64,000 nucleotides of DNA from Pseudomonas entomophila (GCF_013523165.1 NZ_JAAMQI010000002.1:1-64000), one strand, 5' to 3'; numbered from the stretch's first letter, positions 21,566 through 30,934 are shown. A program made the numbers and translations. Notes: generated from the letters alone by a model not told the origin.

Positions 21566-22597
21566 ATGATCGTCCGTCCCGTACGCAGCAGCGACCTGCC
21601 GGCGCTGATCGAGTTGGCACGCAGCACCGGCAAGACCGGGCTGACCACCTTGCCGGCCAACGAGGAGCGCCTGGCCCAGCGCATCACCTGGGCCGAGAAG
21701 AGCTTCGCCGGGCAGGCCGAGCGCCCCGACACCGACTACCTGTTCGTGCTCGAGGACGACGAGGGCCTGGTGGTGGGCATCAGCGCCATCGCCGGTGGCG
21801 TCGGCCTGCGCGAGCCGTGCTACAACTTCCGGGTCGGCCTGACGGTCAGCGCGTCCCACGAGCTGAACATCTTTCGGGAAATCCCCACGCTGTTCCTGGC
21901 CAACGACCTGACCGGCAACGCCGAACTGTGCTCGCTGTTCCTGCACGGCGATCACCGCAGTGGCCTCAACGGACGGCTGCTGTCCAAGGCGCGCCTGCTG
22001 TTCATCGCCGAGTTCCCCGAGCTGTTCGGGCGCAAGGTCATGGCCGAGATGCGCGGGATCTGCGACGAGGCGGGCCGTTCGCCGTTCTGGGAAAGCCTGG
22101 GGCGGCACTTCTTCAAGATGGAGTTCAGCCAGGCCGACTACCTCACCGGCGTGGGCAACAAGTCGTTCATCGCCGAACTGATGCCGCGCTTTCCGCTGTA
22201 CACCTGCTTCCTGTCGCCTGCGGCCCGCGACGTGATCGGCCAGGTGCACGCCGACACGCAGCCGGCGCTGAGCATCCTCAGCGGCGAGGGTTTCAACTAC
22301 CAGGGGTATGTCGACATCTTCGACGCCGGGCCGGCGATCGAGTGCGAGACCGGCAAGATCCGCGCGGTGCGCGACAGCCAGACCCTGGTGCTGGCGATCG
22401 GCACGCCGGGCGACGATGCGCCGGTCTACCTGATCCACAACCGCAAGCGCGAAGCCTGTCGCATCGCTGCAGGGCCTGCCCGCCTGGCGGCCGGTACTCT
22501 GGTGGTCGATCCACTCACCGCCCGGCGCCTGCGCCTGGGGGCGGGTGACCATGTCCGTGCGGTGCCGTTGTCTTCGGGCCGGGAGTCGCCAGTGTGA
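21566..22597 (+). CDS. aruG: Arginine N-succinyltransferase, beta subunit
   Basis: A 343-residue partner of AruF. Conserved blocks are present ([62 protein letters not shown]) and the C-terminus reaches the expected end ([16 protein letters not shown]), so it is not truncated. A GGAGAGAGC site precedes the ATG. In other Pseudomonas ast operons the next gene is astD/aruD. Here astB starts only 47 bases after the aruG stop. Confidence 0.94.
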   Translation: MIVRPVRSSDLPALIELARSTGKTGLTTLPANEERLAQRITWAEKSFAGQAERPDTDYLFVLEDDEGLVVGISAIAGGVGLREPCYNFRVGLTVSASHELNIFREIPTLFLANDLTGNAELCSLFLHGDHRSGLNGRLLSKARLLFIAEFPELFGRKVMAEMRGICDEAGRSPFWESLGRHFFKMEFSQADYLTGVGNKSFIAELMPRFPLYTCFLSPAARDVIGQVHADTQPALSILSGEGFNYQGYVDIFDAGPAIECETGKIRAVRDSQTLVLAIGTPGDDAPVYLIHNRKREACRIAAGPARLAAGTLVVDPLTARRLRLGAGDHVRAVPLSSGRESPV

Positions 22598-22643
22598 AGG
22601 GCGCCGCTTCGCGCCTGGGGCGGGCCGTGGGCGAGGGCCTGCG

Positions 22644-23993
22644 ATGAAGGCCCATGAAGTGAATTTCGATGGCCTGGTCGGGCCGACGCACAACTACGGT
22701 GGGCTGTCCCAGGGCAACGTCGCCTCGCAGCGCAACAGCCAGCAGGCATCCAACCCGCGTGAAGCGGCGCGCCAGGGGTTGGCGAAGATGAAGATGCTGA
22801 TGGACCTGGGCTTCGTGCAGGGCGTTCTGGCGCCCCAGGAGCGCCCGGACATCGCCACCTTGCGGGGCCTTGGGTTCACCGGCAGCGACGCCGACGTGAT
22901 CCGCCGCGCCGCGCGCGAGGCGATGCCCGTGCTGCTCGCCAGCTGTTCGGCCTCGAGCATGTGGGTCGCCAACGCCGCCACCGTCAGCCCCAGTGCCGAC
23001 ACGGCCGACGGGCGCGTGCACTTCACCGCGGCCAACCTCAATTGCAAGTACCACCGCAGCCTGGAGCACCCGACCACCAGCCGCCTCTTGGCGGCCATGT
23101 TCGCCGACCCGGCGCACTTCGCCCATCACCCGGCCTTGCCGGGGGTCATGCAGTTCGGCGACGAAGGCGCCGCCAACCACACCCGGCTGTGCCGCGACCC
23201 CGGCGAGCCGGGCCTGGAATTCTTCGTGTTCGGGCGCAGTGCGTTCGATGCGCGCTACCCGGCCCCGCAGCGCTACCCGGCCCGTCAGACCCTCGAAGCG
23301 TCGCAGGCGGTGGCCCGGCTGCACGGGCTGGACCCGGCGCGGGTAGTCTATGCCCAGCAGAACCCCGCCGTGATCGATCAGGGCGTGTTCCACAACGACG
23401 TGATCGCCGTGGGCAGTGGCGAGGTGCTGTTCCATCATCAGGACGCCTTCCTCGAGGGCGAGGCGGTGCTGGAGCAGCTGCGCGACGGCCTGGACCGTCT
23501 CGGCGGTGCATTGCGCGCCGTGCAAGTGCCACGCGCTGCCGTGCCGGTCGAGGACGCGGTGCGTTCTTACCTGTTCAATAGCCAGTTGCTGGGCCGCGCC
23601 GACGGGTCGATGCTGCTGCTGGTGCCCGAGGAGTGCCGTCACCACCCGCGCGTCTGGGCCTACCTGCAGCACCTGCTGGCCGAGGGCGGCCCGATCGCCG
23701 AGGTCAAGGTCATCGACCTCAAGCAGAGCATGCAGAACGGCGGTGGCCCGGCCTGCCTGCGGCTACGCGTCGCGCTCAAGGACACCGAGCTGGCGGCGGT
23801 CAACCCAGGGGTTATCATGACCCCGACGCTGCACGACACCTTGGTGCGCTGGGTCGACCGGCACTACCGCGACCGTTTGAGCGACGCCGACCTGGCCGAC
23901 CCGGGCCTGCTGGACGAATGCCGTACCGCCCTCGACGAATTGACCCAGCTCCTGTGCCTGGGCAGCGTCTATCCTTTCCAATGTCACCCTTGA
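22644..23993 (+). CDS. astB: N-succinylarginine dihydrolase
   Basis: A 449-residue amidinotransferase-fold enzyme converting N2-succinylarginine to succinylornithine, CO2 and ammonia. The start [20 protein letters not shown] is the family N-terminus. The catalytic Glu ([11 protein letters not shown]), His ([11 protein letters not shown]) and Cys ([11 protein letters not shown], about C371) are all present, so the enzyme looks intact. The ribosome-binding site (GCGAGGG) is weaker than those of its neighbours. It directly follows aruG, with no astD in between. Confidence 0.94.
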   Translation: MKAHEVNFDGLVGPTHNYGGLSQGNVASQRNSQQASNPREAARQGLAKMKMLMDLGFVQGVLAPQERPDIATLRGLGFTGSDADVIRRAAREAMPVLLASCSASSMWVANAATVSPSADTADGRVHFTAANLNCKYHRSLEHPTTSRLLAAMFADPAHFAHHPALPGVMQFGDEGAANHTRLCRDPGEPGLEFFVFGRSAFDARYPAPQRYPARQTLEASQAVARLHGLDPARVVYAQQNPAVIDQGVFHNDVIAVGSGEVLFHHQDAFLEGEAVLEQLRDGLDRLGGALRAVQVPRAAVPVEDAVRSYLFNSQLLGRADGSMLLLVPEECRHHPRVWAYLQHLLAEGGPIAEVKVIDLKQSMQNGGGPACLRLRVALKDTELAAVNPGVIMTPTLHDTLVRWVDRHYRDRLSDADLADPGLLDECRTALDELTQLLCLGSVYPFQCHP

Positions 23994-24007
23994 AGAGAGA
24001 ACCCGAT

Positions 24008-24298
24008 ATGTCCGATGCCCTGCGCCTGATCCTCGAAGACGACGACGGCACCCAGTTGGAAACGTCCTGCACCCGCATGGCGGTGGTCTGGCAAGGCAAG
24101 GAGGTGTGGATCCAGCAGGACGGCCGTGGCCAGTTGCTGATCGGCGTGGACGTCGAGGAAGGCGACACCGAGTACGCCAACCTGCTGCTGCGTCCCATGG
24201 CCACCAACCTGGTCAGCCTGCAGCTGGAAATGGAACCGGCCGACCTGGGTGAGGAGGACGATCACGTCCACGGCCCGGACTGCGGTCACGCACACTGA
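24008..24298 (+). CDS. Conserved small protein of the ast operon, His-rich tail
   Basis: A 96-residue acidic protein beginning MSDALRLILEDDDGTQLETS. The C-terminus DHVHGPDCGHAH has five residues able to bind metal (four His, one Cys). A gene of this kind commonly lies between astB and astE in pseudomonads and is sometimes labelled topoisomerase-like without support. No catalytic motif is visible. AGAGAAC precedes the ATG, and astE starts 12 bases after its stop. Confidence 0.82.
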   Translation: MSDALRLILEDDDGTQLETSCTRMAVVWQGKEVWIQQDGRGQLLIGVDVEEGDTEYANLLLRPMATNLVSLQLEMEPADLGEEDDHVHGPDCGHAH

Positions 24299-24310
24299 GG
24301 GAGACCCGCC

Positions 24311-25300
24311 ATGCTCGCCCTGGGCCGCCTGCTCGACCTGACGCTCGCCGACCATGAGCCGGCGGACAAGGTGCAGGTGACGGTCCAGGGCACACGGTTG
24401 CGCTGGTGGGGCAGCGGGGTGCTGGAAGTGCGCCCGCCCCAGGGCCAGGACAGTGGGTGTGACGTGCTGCTGTCGGCCGGCATCCACGGTCATCAGACGG
24501 CGCCGCCCGCGTTGCTCGATCGCCTGCTGCGGCGCATCGCCCATGGCCTGTTCATCCCGCAGGCACGCCTGTTGTTCGTGCTCGGCAACCCTGAAGCGAT
24601 GCGGCGCGCCCAGCGCCATGCCGAGCAGGACCTCAACGGCCTGTTCAACGGGCGGCACGCCTCCACCAGCGGCATCGAGGCGTTGCGCGCTGCCGAGCTG
24701 GAGCAGCATGCCCGGGTGTTCTTCGGCGAGCCGGGGCGCCGACGCGCCCACTACGACCTGCACACGTTGGCGCGCGATGCCCGGTTCATGCCCTTTGCCG
24801 TCTGCGCGTTCACCCCGGCACGCGCGCCGTCGCGCCAGGCCTTGCTGCGCATGCAGGCTGCCGGCGTGCAGGCCGTGGTGTTGCAGGACAAACCGTCGTT
24901 CACCTTCAGTGCCTTCACCCGCGAACACCTGGCGGCCGAAGCCTTCACGCTCGAACTGGGCCGGGACGATGCCCTTGACCTTGACCCGATGGAAGAGCAC
25001 CTGCGCCGGATGATCGACGCGGACGACGCCAGCCTGGGAGCAGGCGAGGCGACAGTGCCGCTGTTTCGCGTATCGCGGGAGATCGTCAAGCACAGCGAGC
25101 GGTTTCGCCTGCACCTGCCGCCTGACATCGAGCATTTCACTCCGGTGAGCCGCGGGACGCTGCTGGCCGAAGACCTGGCCAACGTACGCTGGGTGGTCGA
25201 GACGCACGGCGCACGGATCCTGTTCGCCAATGCCCAGGTGCGTCCAGGCGCGCGAGCGGGAATCCTGGTAGTGCCGGAGGCAGGCGAGTGGTTAGCGTGA
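24311..25300 (+). CDS. astE: Succinylglutamate desuccinylase with altered zinc site
   Basis: A 329-residue member of the AstE/aspartoacylase zinc hydrolase family, placed exactly where astE belongs. Active members have G-I-H-G-N-E-T-A-P, where His and Glu bind zinc. Here the segment reads GIHGHQTAPPALL, with H59 kept but the Glu replaced by Gln (Q62, codon CAG). The substrate-binding Arg of the DLNRLF segment is Gly (DLNGLF, G110). The second zinc His (DLHT, H151) and a Glu in TLELG (E215) remain. The reading frame is full length, so this is a missense-altered, possibly inactive, enzyme. Confidence 0.85.
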   Translation: MLALGRLLDLTLADHEPADKVQVTVQGTRLRWWGSGVLEVRPPQGQDSGCDVLLSAGIHGHQTAPPALLDRLLRRIAHGLFIPQARLLFVLGNPEAMRRAQRHAEQDLNGLFNGRHASTSGIEALRAAELEQHARVFFGEPGRRRAHYDLHTLARDARFMPFAVCAFTPARAPSRQALLRMQAAGVQAVVLQDKPSFTFSAFTREHLAAEAFTLELGRDDALDLDPMEEHLRRMIDADDASLGAGEATVPLFRVSREIVKHSERFRLHLPPDIEHFTPVSRGTLLAEDLANVRWVVETHGARILFANAQVRPGARAGILVVPEAGEWLA

Positions 25301-25619
25301 GCGAGCGCTGTAACCGGAACAGGGCTGGCGTCCGCGCGGTGTCGCCGTGACCGGCCGCGTCAGGTGGGCCAGGTGCTCGGGCCGTCACGTGCCGGGCATG
25401 AGGTGACGCCCGGCCCTGTGCCACTCGCCCGTCGAGCACCGCCCTCCGTTCTGAAGGCCGGCCCCTGCGTGCCCACCTGCGACATTTTCCCCCACCCGTG
25501 CCCTCGCAAAGCGCCAGGCGAGGCGGGTATCGTATAAAACACACTGCATCACGCGTGCAGGACCGATATAATGCGGCCCTTTGCCTTGCCTCAAGGCCGC
25601 CGTTTCCGTGGAAGAATCT
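25301..25619. other. Intergenic region with alaS leader
   Basis: No gene is seen. The last 50 bases form the alaS leader, which can fold: GCGGCC (25573-25578) pairs with GGCCGC (25595-25600) around an inner CCTTG/CAAGG. The segment 25585-25611 closely matches 32886-32912 upstream of amrZ. Confidence 0.5.
25544..25572 (+). promoter_or_regulatory. Sigma70 promoter of alaS
   Basis: A perfect TATAAT at 25567-25572 is preceded 17 bases upstream by CTGCAT (25544-25549), a partial -35. The expected transcript has a leader of about 40 bases. Confidence 0.7.
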
Positions 25620-28244
25620 ATGAAAAGCGCAGAAATCCGTGAAGCCTTCCTTCGCTTCTTCGAAGAGCAAGGGCATACCCGCGTCGCCTCCAGTTCGCTG
25701 ATTCCGAACAACGACCCGACCTTGCTGTTCACCAACGCCGGCATGAACCAGTTCAAGGACTGCTTCCTGGGCCAGGAAAAGCGCGCCTACACCCGCGCCG
25801 TGAGCAGCCAGAAGTGCGTGCGTGCCGGGGGCAAGCACAACGACCTGGAAAACGTCGGCTACACCGCGCGCCACCACACGTTCTTCGAGATGCTCGGCAA
25901 CTTCAGCTTCGGTGACTACTTCAAGCGTGATGCGATCACCTTCGCCTGGACCTTCCTGACCTCGGAACAGTGGCTGGGCCTGCCCAAGGACAAGCTGTGG
26001 GTCACCGTCTACGCCACCGACGACGAGGCCTACGACATCTGGACCCAGGAAATCGGCGTCCCGGCCGAGCGCATGGTGCGCATCGGCGACAACAAGGGCG
26101 CGCCGTATGCGTCCGACAACTTCTGGACCATGGGCGACACCGGCCCGTGCGGCCCGTGCACCGAGATCTTCTATGACCACGGTGCCGACATCTGGGGCGG
26201 CCCACCCGGCTCGCCCGAGGAAGACGGCGATCGCTACATCGAGATCTGGAACAACGTCTTCATGCAGTTCAACCGCACCGCCGACGGCGTGCTGCACCCG
26301 CTGCCCGCGCCATCGGTGGACACCGGCATGGGCCTGGAGCGCATCAGCGCCGTGCTGCAGCACGTGCACTCGAACTACGAGATCGACCTGTTCCAGAACC
26401 TGCTGGCCGCCGCTGCCCAGGCCATTGGCTGCAGCAACGATGCCCAGCCGTCGCTCAAGGTCGTGGCCGACCATATCCGCTCCTGCGGCTTCCTGATCGC
26501 CGACGGCGTGCTGCCGTCCAACGAAGGTCGCGGCTATGTGCTGCGCCGCATCATTCGCCGGGCATGCCGCCATGGCAACAAGCTCGGCGCCAAGGGCAGC
26601 TTCTTCTACCAGATCGTCGCCGCGCTGGTGGCCGAGATGGGCGAGGCCTTCCCCGAGCTCAAGAGCCAGCAGGCGCACATCGAGCGCGTCCTGAAGGCCG
26701 AGGAAGAGCAGTTCGCCAAGACCCTGGAGCAGGGCCTGCGCATCCTCGAGCAGGACCTGAGCCAGCTGCAGGGCGACGTGGTCCCGGGCGACGTGGTGTT
26801 CAAGCTGTACGACACCTACGGTTTCCCGATGGACCTGACCGCCGACATCGCCCGCGAGCGCAGCCTGACCATCGACGAAGCCGGCTTCGAGCAGGAAATG
26901 AACGCCCAGCGCGAGCGTGCGCGTTCGGCCAGCGCCTTCGGCATGGACTACAACAGCCTGGTCAAGGTCGACGTGGCCACCGAGTTCCTGGGGTATGCCG
27001 CCACCGAAGGCGAGGCCCGCGTGGTCGCGCTGTACAAGGACGGTGCCGCGGTCGAGCACCTGGGCGAAGGCGAGCAGGGCGTGGTCGTGCTCGACCGCAC
27101 GCCGTTCTATGCCGAGTCCGGTGGCCAGATCGGCGACATGGGCTACCTGGAGGCAGGCGACGTGCGCTTCGACGTGCGTGACACCACCAAGACCGGCGGC
27201 GCCTTCCTGCACCACGGCGTGGTCGCCAGCGGCAGCCTGCAGGTCGGTGTCCAGGTCCAGACCTGGGTCGACGCCGACGTGCAGCAGGCCACCGCCTTGA
27301 ACCACTCGGCCACCCACCTGCTGCACGCTGCGTTGCGCCAGGTGCTGGGCGATCACGTGCAGCAGAAAGGCTCGCTGGTCGACAGTCAGCGCCTGCGTTT
27401 CGACTTCAGTCACTTCGAGGCCATCAAGCCCGAGCAGCTCAAGGCGCTGGAAGACATCGTCAACCGCGAAGTGCGTCGCAACACCCCGGTCCTGACCGAA
27501 GAAACCGACGTCGAGACCGCCAAGCGCCGTGGCGCCATGGCCCTGTTCGGCGAGAAGTACGGTGACACCGTGCGCGTGCTGAGCATGGGCGGCGACTTCT
27601 CGGTCGAGCTGTGCGGCGGTATCCACGCCAAGCGCACCGGTGACATCAGCGTCTTCAAGATCGTCAGCGAAAGCGGCGTCGCCTCGGGCGTGCGTCGGAT
27701 CGAGGCGGTCACCGGCGCCGCTGCGCTGGCGTGGTTGAACGCGGCCGAAGAGCAGGTCAAGGAAGTCGCGCAGCTGGTCAAGGGCAACCGTGACAACCTG
27801 ATCGACAAGCTGTCGGCGGTGCTCGAGCGCAACCGTCAGCTGGAAAAGCAACTGGAACAACTGCAGGCCAAGGCCGCCAGCGCCGCCGGGGACGATCTCT
27901 CCAGTGCCGCGCAGGACGTCAAGGGCGCCAAGGTCCTGGCCGCACGCCTGGACGGGCAGGACGGCAAGGCCCTGCTGGCGCTGGTCGACCAGTTGAAGAA
28001 CAAGCTCGGCCACGCAGTGATCCTGCTCGGCAGCGAGCACGAGGGCAAGGTCGTGCTGGTAGCCGGCGTGACCAAGGACCTCTCCAGCCAACTCAAGGCC
28101 GGTGAACTGATGAAGCAGGCCGCTGCGGCGGTGGGAGGCAAGGGCGGTGGTCGTCCGGACATGGCCCAGGGCGGTGGCGTCGACGTCGCGGCCCTCGACC
28201 AGGCCCTGGCCCTGGCCGTGCCTTTCGTCGAGCAAGGGCTTTGA
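25620..28244 (+). CDS. alaS: Alanyl-tRNA synthetase
   Basis: An 874-residue class II aminoacyl-tRNA synthetase charging tRNA-Ala. In order it has the catalytic core ([19 protein letters not shown] near residue 85), the editing domain with [11 protein letters not shown] (near 562) and the zinc residues [11 protein letters not shown] (near 665), and the C-terminal coiled-coil plus C-Ala domain ending [10 protein letters not shown]. Length matches E. coli AlaS (876). The ATG at 25620 follows GTGGAAGAA. It is transcribed from its own promoter and ends in a GC-rich hairpin before lysC. Confidence 0.98.
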   Translation: MKSAEIREAFLRFFEEQGHTRVASSSLIPNNDPTLLFTNAGMNQFKDCFLGQEKRAYTRAVSSQKCVRAGGKHNDLENVGYTARHHTFFEMLGNFSFGDYFKRDAITFAWTFLTSEQWLGLPKDKLWVTVYATDDEAYDIWTQEIGVPAERMVRIGDNKGAPYASDNFWTMGDTGPCGPCTEIFYDHGADIWGGPPGSPEEDGDRYIEIWNNVFMQFNRTADGVLHPLPAPSVDTGMGLERISAVLQHVHSNYEIDLFQNLLAAAAQAIGCSNDAQPSLKVVADHIRSCGFLIADGVLPSNEGRGYVLRRIIRRACRHGNKLGAKGSFFYQIVAALVAEMGEAFPELKSQQAHIERVLKAEEEQFAKTLEQGLRILEQDLSQLQGDVVPGDVVFKLYDTYGFPMDLTADIARERSLTIDEAGFEQEMNAQRERARSASAFGMDYNSLVKVDVATEFLGYAATEGEARVVALYKDGAAVEHLGEGEQGVVVLDRTPFYAESGGQIGDMGYLEAGDVRFDVRDTTKTGGAFLHHGVVASGSLQVGVQVQTWVDADVQQATALNHSATHLLHAALRQVLGDHVQQKGSLVDSQRLRFDFSHFEAIKPEQLKALEDIVNREVRRNTPVLTEETDVETAKRRGAMALFGEKYGDTVRVLSMGGDFSVELCGGIHAKRTGDISVFKIVSESGVASGVRRIEAVTGAAALAWLNAAEEQVKEVAQLVKGNRDNLIDKLSAVLERNRQLEKQLEQLQAKAASAAGDDLSSAAQDVKGAKVLAARLDGQDGKALLALVDQLKNKLGHAVILLGSEHEGKVVLVAGVTKDLSSQLKAGELMKQAAAAVGGKGGGRPDMAQGGGVDVAALDQALALAVPFVEQGL

Positions 28245-28249
28245 CCGAC

Positions 28250-28275
28250 GCGGCCCGTCGGCAGCGACGGGCCGC
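28250..28275 (+). terminator. GC-rich hairpin between alaS and lysC
   Basis: A perfect 11-bp stem, GCGGCCCGTCG/CGACGGGCCGC, has a GCAG loop six bases after the alaS stop. No T-run follows, so termination efficiency is uncertain; it may be a processing or attenuating structure. Confidence 0.5.
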
Positions 28276-28327
28276 GGCACCATGGATTGTTTATTGGGCG
28301 CCCTTCGTGGGCTGAGGCAGCTTTGAA

Positions 28328-29563
28328 ATGGCGTTGATCGTACAGAAATTTGGCGGCACCTCTGTCGGATCCATCGAGCGGATCGAGCAGGTTGCCGACA
28401 AGGTCAAGAAATTCCGTGAGTCGGGCGACGACCTGGTGGTCGTGCTGTCGGCCATGAGCGGTGAAACCAACCGGTTGATCGAGCTGGCCAGACAGGTCAC
28501 CGAGCACCCGGATCCGCGCGAACTCGATGTGATCGTGTCGACCGGCGAGCAGGTCACCATCGGCCTGCTGGCCATGGCGCTGAACAAGCGTGGCGTCCCG
28601 GCGGTGTCGTACACCGGTGCGCAGGTCCGCATCCTGACCGACAGTGCGCACAACAAGGCGCGCATCCTGCAGATCGACGACCAGAAGATCCGCGCCGACC
28701 TCAAGGCCGGGCGCGTGGTCGTGGTCGCCGGGTTCCAGGGGGTCGACGAGCAGGGCAACATCACCACGCTGGGCCGTGGCGGTTCGGACACCACCGGCGT
28801 GGCCCTGGCGGCGGCGCTGAAGGCCGACGAATGCCAGATCTACACCGACGTCGACGGCGTCTACACCACCGACCCGCGGGTCGTGGCGCAGGCGCGTCGT
28901 CTGGAGAAGATCACCTTCGAAGAGATGCTGGAAATGGCCAGCCTGGGTTCGAAGGTCCTGCAGATCCGCTCGGTGGAGTTCGCCGGCAAGTACAATGTCC
29001 CGCTGCGCGTGCTGCACAGCTTCAAGGAGGGTCCGGGGACCCTCATCACCATCGATGAAGAGGAATCCATGGAACAGCCGATCATTTCCGGTATCGCCTT
29101 CAACCGCGATGAAGCCAAGCTGACCATTCGTGGCGTACCGGACACCCCGGGCGTGGCGTTCAAGATCCTCGGCCCGATCAGCGCCTCGAACATCGAAGTG
29201 GACATGATCGTGCAAAATGTATCGCACGATAACACCACCGATTTCACCTTCACCGTGCACCGCAACGAGTACGAGAAGGCCCTGTCGGTGCTGCAGAACA
29301 CGGCGCGCGAGATCGGCGCCCGCGAGACCACCGGCGACCTGAAGATCGCCAAGGTGTCCATCGTCGGCGTCGGCATGCGTTCGCACGCCGGTGTCGCCAG
29401 CCGCATGTTCGAAGCGCTGGCCAAGGAAAGCATCAACATCCAGATGATCTCCACCTCCGAGATCAAGGTCTCGGTGGTGATCGAGGAGAAGTACCTCGAG
29501 CTGGCGGTGCGTGCGCTGCACACGGCCTTCGAGCTGGACGCGCCATCGCGACAGAGTGAGTGA
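28328..29563 (+). CDS. lysC: Aspartate kinase
   Basis: A 411-residue aspartokinase catalysing ATP + aspartate to aspartyl-4-phosphate, the first step to lysine, threonine and methionine. It starts MALIVQKFGGTSVGS, the family signature. The kinase domain (residues 1-240) includes GRGGSDTTGVALAAAL. Two C-terminal ACT domains (about 265-400) form the allosteric lysine/threonine site. An in-frame ATG with GAAGAGGAA ahead of it occurs at 29069, at the junction of kinase and ACT parts, and could give a separate regulatory subunit. Confidence 0.97.
   Translation: MALIVQKFGGTSVGSIERIEQVADKVKKFRESGDDLVVVLSAMSGETNRLIELARQVTEHPDPRELDVIVSTGEQVTIGLLAMALNKRGVPAVSYTGAQVRILTDSAHNKARILQIDDQKIRADLKAGRVVVVAGFQGVDEQGNITTLGRGGSDTTGVALAAALKADECQIYTDVDGVYTTDPRVVAQARRLEKITFEEMLEMASLGSKVLQIRSVEFAGKYNVPLRVLHSFKEGPGTLITIDEEESMEQPIISGIAFNRDEAKLTIRGVPDTPGVAFKILGPISASNIEVDMIVQNVSHDNTTDFTFTVHRNEYEKALSVLQNTAREIGARETTGDLKIAKVSIVGVGMRSHAGVASRMFEALAKESINIQMISTSEIKVSVVIEEKYLELAVRALHTAFELDAPSRQSE
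29069..29563 (+). other. lysC: Possible internal translation start: LysC beta subunit
   Basis: In-frame ATG within lysC, preceded by GAAGAGGAA four bases upstream. It would encode 164 residues starting MEQPIISGIAFNRDEAKL, that is, only the ACT regulatory part. Alpha/beta aspartokinases made from nested starts are established in Bacillus and Corynebacterium; for this organism it is inference. Confidence 0.45.
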
Positions 29564-29577
29564 AGGACGGCCTCAAG

Positions 29578-29602
29578 GGGCGCGGCTTGCCGCGCCCTTC
29601 GT
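29578..29602 (+). terminator. Probable lysC terminator
   Basis: The stem GGGCGCGG/CCGCGCCC (29578-29585 and 29590-29597) has a tight CTTG loop 15 bases after the lysC stop, followed by a weak T-rich stretch (TTCGTGTTTCT). Confidence 0.6.
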
Positions 29603-29735
29603 GTTTCTGGCCATCGGGGGCGACTCATCGCCCATGACGGCCATGTTTCGGCCATGGCGAGCCCCTGACCAGGGGCGGGCATGGCCACAGCGTCAAAGAC
29701 TGTTATCCCTGAAATGATTTGCGTGAGGAAAGCGT

Positions 29736-29924
29736 ATGTTGATTTTGACTCGTCGGTGCGCCGAGAGCTTGATCATTGGCGACGGTGAGATCACCGTGAC
29801 CGTCCTGGGTGTCAAGGGCAACCAGGTACGTATCGGGGTCAGCGCACCCAAGGAAGTCGCCGTGCACCGTGAAGAAATCTACCTGAGAATCAAGAACGAG
29901 AAAGACGAAGAACCAACCCTTTAA
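29736..29924 (+). CDS. rsmA: Carbon storage regulator CsrA/RsmA
   Basis: A 62-residue RNA-binding dimeric regulator that binds GGA motifs in mRNA leaders. It begins [16 protein letters not shown] and contains [19 protein letters not shown], both diagnostic. In pseudomonads it controls secondary metabolism, biofilm and motility under GacA-RsmY/Z. Its own ribosome-binding site (GTGAGGAAAG) includes an A-n-G-G-A motif, compatible with autoregulation. It is the usual neighbour of lysC and precedes tRNA-Ser. Confidence 0.97.
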   Translation: MLILTRRCAESLIIGDGEITVTVLGVKGNQVRIGVSAPKEVAVHREEIYLRIKNEKDEEPTL

Positions 29925-29953
29925 TTTTTCTCGGTTTTTTTTCGAAAAAGGGT

Positions 29954-29982
29954 TTGCAAACGGGGAGGGGTCTGGTTATTAT
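29954..29982 (+). promoter_or_regulatory. Sigma70 promoter of tRNA-Ser
   Basis: TTGCAA (29954-29959) and TATTAT (29977-29982) are spaced 17 bases apart. The tRNA begins 15 bases after the -10 box. Confidence 0.8.
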
Positions 29983-29996
29983 ACGCCCCGTGTTGC

Positions 29997-30087
29997 GGTG
30001 AGGTGGCCGAGTGGCCGAAGGCGCTCCCCTGCTAAGGGAGTATACCTCATAAGGGTATCGGGGGTTCGAATCCCCCCCTCACCGCCA
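29997..30087 (+). tRNA. tRNA-Ser (anticodon GCT)
   Basis: A 91-nt class II tRNA with acceptor arms GGTGAGG and CCTCACC, anticodon loop CTGCTAA (anticodon GCT), a long variable arm (TACCTCATAAGGGTA) and encoded CCA. Confidence 0.96.
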
Positions 30088-30151
30088 TTATTCGTGTAGG
30101 GCGCTTCATGCGGGTAAATGCTTAAGTCGTTGATGTATAACGAAAAAGTGA

Positions 30152-30179
30152 TTGCCAAAAACGCACAGCGACCTATAAT
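30152..30179 (+). promoter_or_regulatory. Sigma70 promoter of the tRNA-Arg(ACG) triplet
   Basis: TTGCCA (30152-30157) and a perfect TATAAT (30174-30179) are spaced 16 bases apart, followed by a GC-rich GCGCGGC discriminator. Confidence 0.85.
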
Positions 30180-30193
30180 GCGCGGCAAGACAC

Positions 30194-30270
30194 GGACCCA
30201 TAGCTCAGCTGGATAGAGTACTCGGCTACGAACCGAGCGGTCAGAGGTTCGAATCCTCTTGGGTCCGCCA
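30194..30270 (+). tRNA. tRNA-Arg (anticodon ACG), copy 1
   Basis: A 77-nt cloverleaf with acceptor arms GGACCCA and TGGGTCC, anticodon loop CTACGAA (anticodon ACG, read as ICG after deamination) and encoded CCA. It is identical to the two following copies. Confidence 0.96.
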
Positions 30271-30344
30271 TACAATGAAGCTGGTCTGCCAGTCAGATCA
30301 GCGTCATTATTACCAGTGGTAATCTGGTCTAAAACTACCGATCT

Positions 30345-30421
30345 GGACCCATAGCTCAGCTGGATAGAGTACTCGGCTACGAACCGAGCGGTCAGAGGTT
30401 CGAATCCTCTTGGGTCCGCCA
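30345..30421 (+). tRNA. tRNA-Arg (anticodon ACG), copy 2
   Basis: Identical in sequence to copy 1. The spacers before copies 2 and 3 share CCAGTGGTAATCTGGTC and AAAACTACCG, showing that the tRNA was duplicated together with its flank. Confidence 0.96.
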
Positions 30422-30494
30422 TACAAGATGATGCTGGTCGCTTGTCGATCAGCGTGATCCCACCAGTGGTAATCTGGTCTAAAACTACCGTATC

Positions 30495-30571
30495 GGACCC
30501 ATAGCTCAGCTGGATAGAGTACTCGGCTACGAACCGAGCGGTCAGAGGTTCGAATCCTCTTGGGTCCGCCA
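30495..30571 (+). tRNA. tRNA-Arg (anticodon ACG), copy 3
   Basis: The third identical copy in a 150-nt repeat arrangement, directly followed by an intrinsic terminator. Confidence 0.96.
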
Positions 30572-30579
30572 CATCCTGA

Positions 30580-30606
30580 AAAGCCCGCGCTTGTCGCGGG
30601 CTTTTT
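30580..30606 (+). terminator. Terminator of the tRNA-Arg triplet
   Basis: The stem GCCCGCG/CGCGGGC (30583-30589 and 30595-30601) has a CTTGT loop, is flanked by AAAA and is followed by a TTTTT run. Confidence 0.92.
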
Positions 30607-30834
30607 GCTGTCTGCGATACACGCATTCGCAAACGCCTGTTTTCTCCAACGCACGGCTTCTTGCCTACACGACAGATCATGCCCGTCGACAGAATCGATG
30701 GCACTGATCGACGTCTTTCCGGTCAGATCACTGACACGCAAACGATTGTTTCACCAAAAAATTTAGGCGATCTGGCTACGCAGTCCGTGTATGATTGCGC
30801 CCGTCAGCCCCGCCGGGGCTTGTGGACTCCCACC

Positions 30835-30894
30835 ATGGACTTACCCAGTCGTTACTCACCCGATCCTTTCAGCCAGCTGAATCCGTCAGATTGA
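30835..30894 (+). CDS. Putative mgtE leader peptide (19 residues)
   Basis: A short ORF encodes MDLPSRYSPDPFSQLNPSD, with four Pro and three Asp. Its stop lies seven bases before a hairpin that covers the mgtE ribosome-binding site. No strong Shine-Dalgarno precedes it (only TGTGGACT), so translation is uncertain. A GCCCC/GGGGC stem-loop lies just upstream (30807-30819). Leader peptides rich in Pro and acidic residues sense low Mg2+ in the enterobacterial mgtA system; the parallel here is inference. Confidence 0.4.
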   Translation: MDLPSRYSPDPFSQLNPSD

Positions 30895-30901
30895 TTATCC
30901 C

Positions 30902-30933
30902 GGCGTGCCCCACTGCTGGGAGTGGAGCACGCC
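30902..30933 (+). promoter_or_regulatory. Hairpin sequestering the mgtE ribosome-binding site
   Basis: GGCGTGC (30902-30908) pairs with GCACGCC (30927-30933), and inside it CCACT (30910-30914) pairs with AGTGG (30921-30925), giving a 12-bp stem with one C/A mismatch and a GCTGGG loop. The GGAG at 30924-30927 lies in the 3' arm, and the mgtE ATG follows two bases after the stem. Melting would be required for initiation. Confidence 0.6.
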
Positions 30934-30934
30934 T

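Noticed and set aside
25301..25560. Possible small gene between astE and alaS
   Set aside because: Only short frames without ribosome-binding sites are present, overlapping the alaS promoter region.
30270..30571. Regularly spaced repeats resembling a CRISPR array
   Set aside because: The repeats are three identical tRNA-Arg genes; spacers are similar to each other rather than unique.
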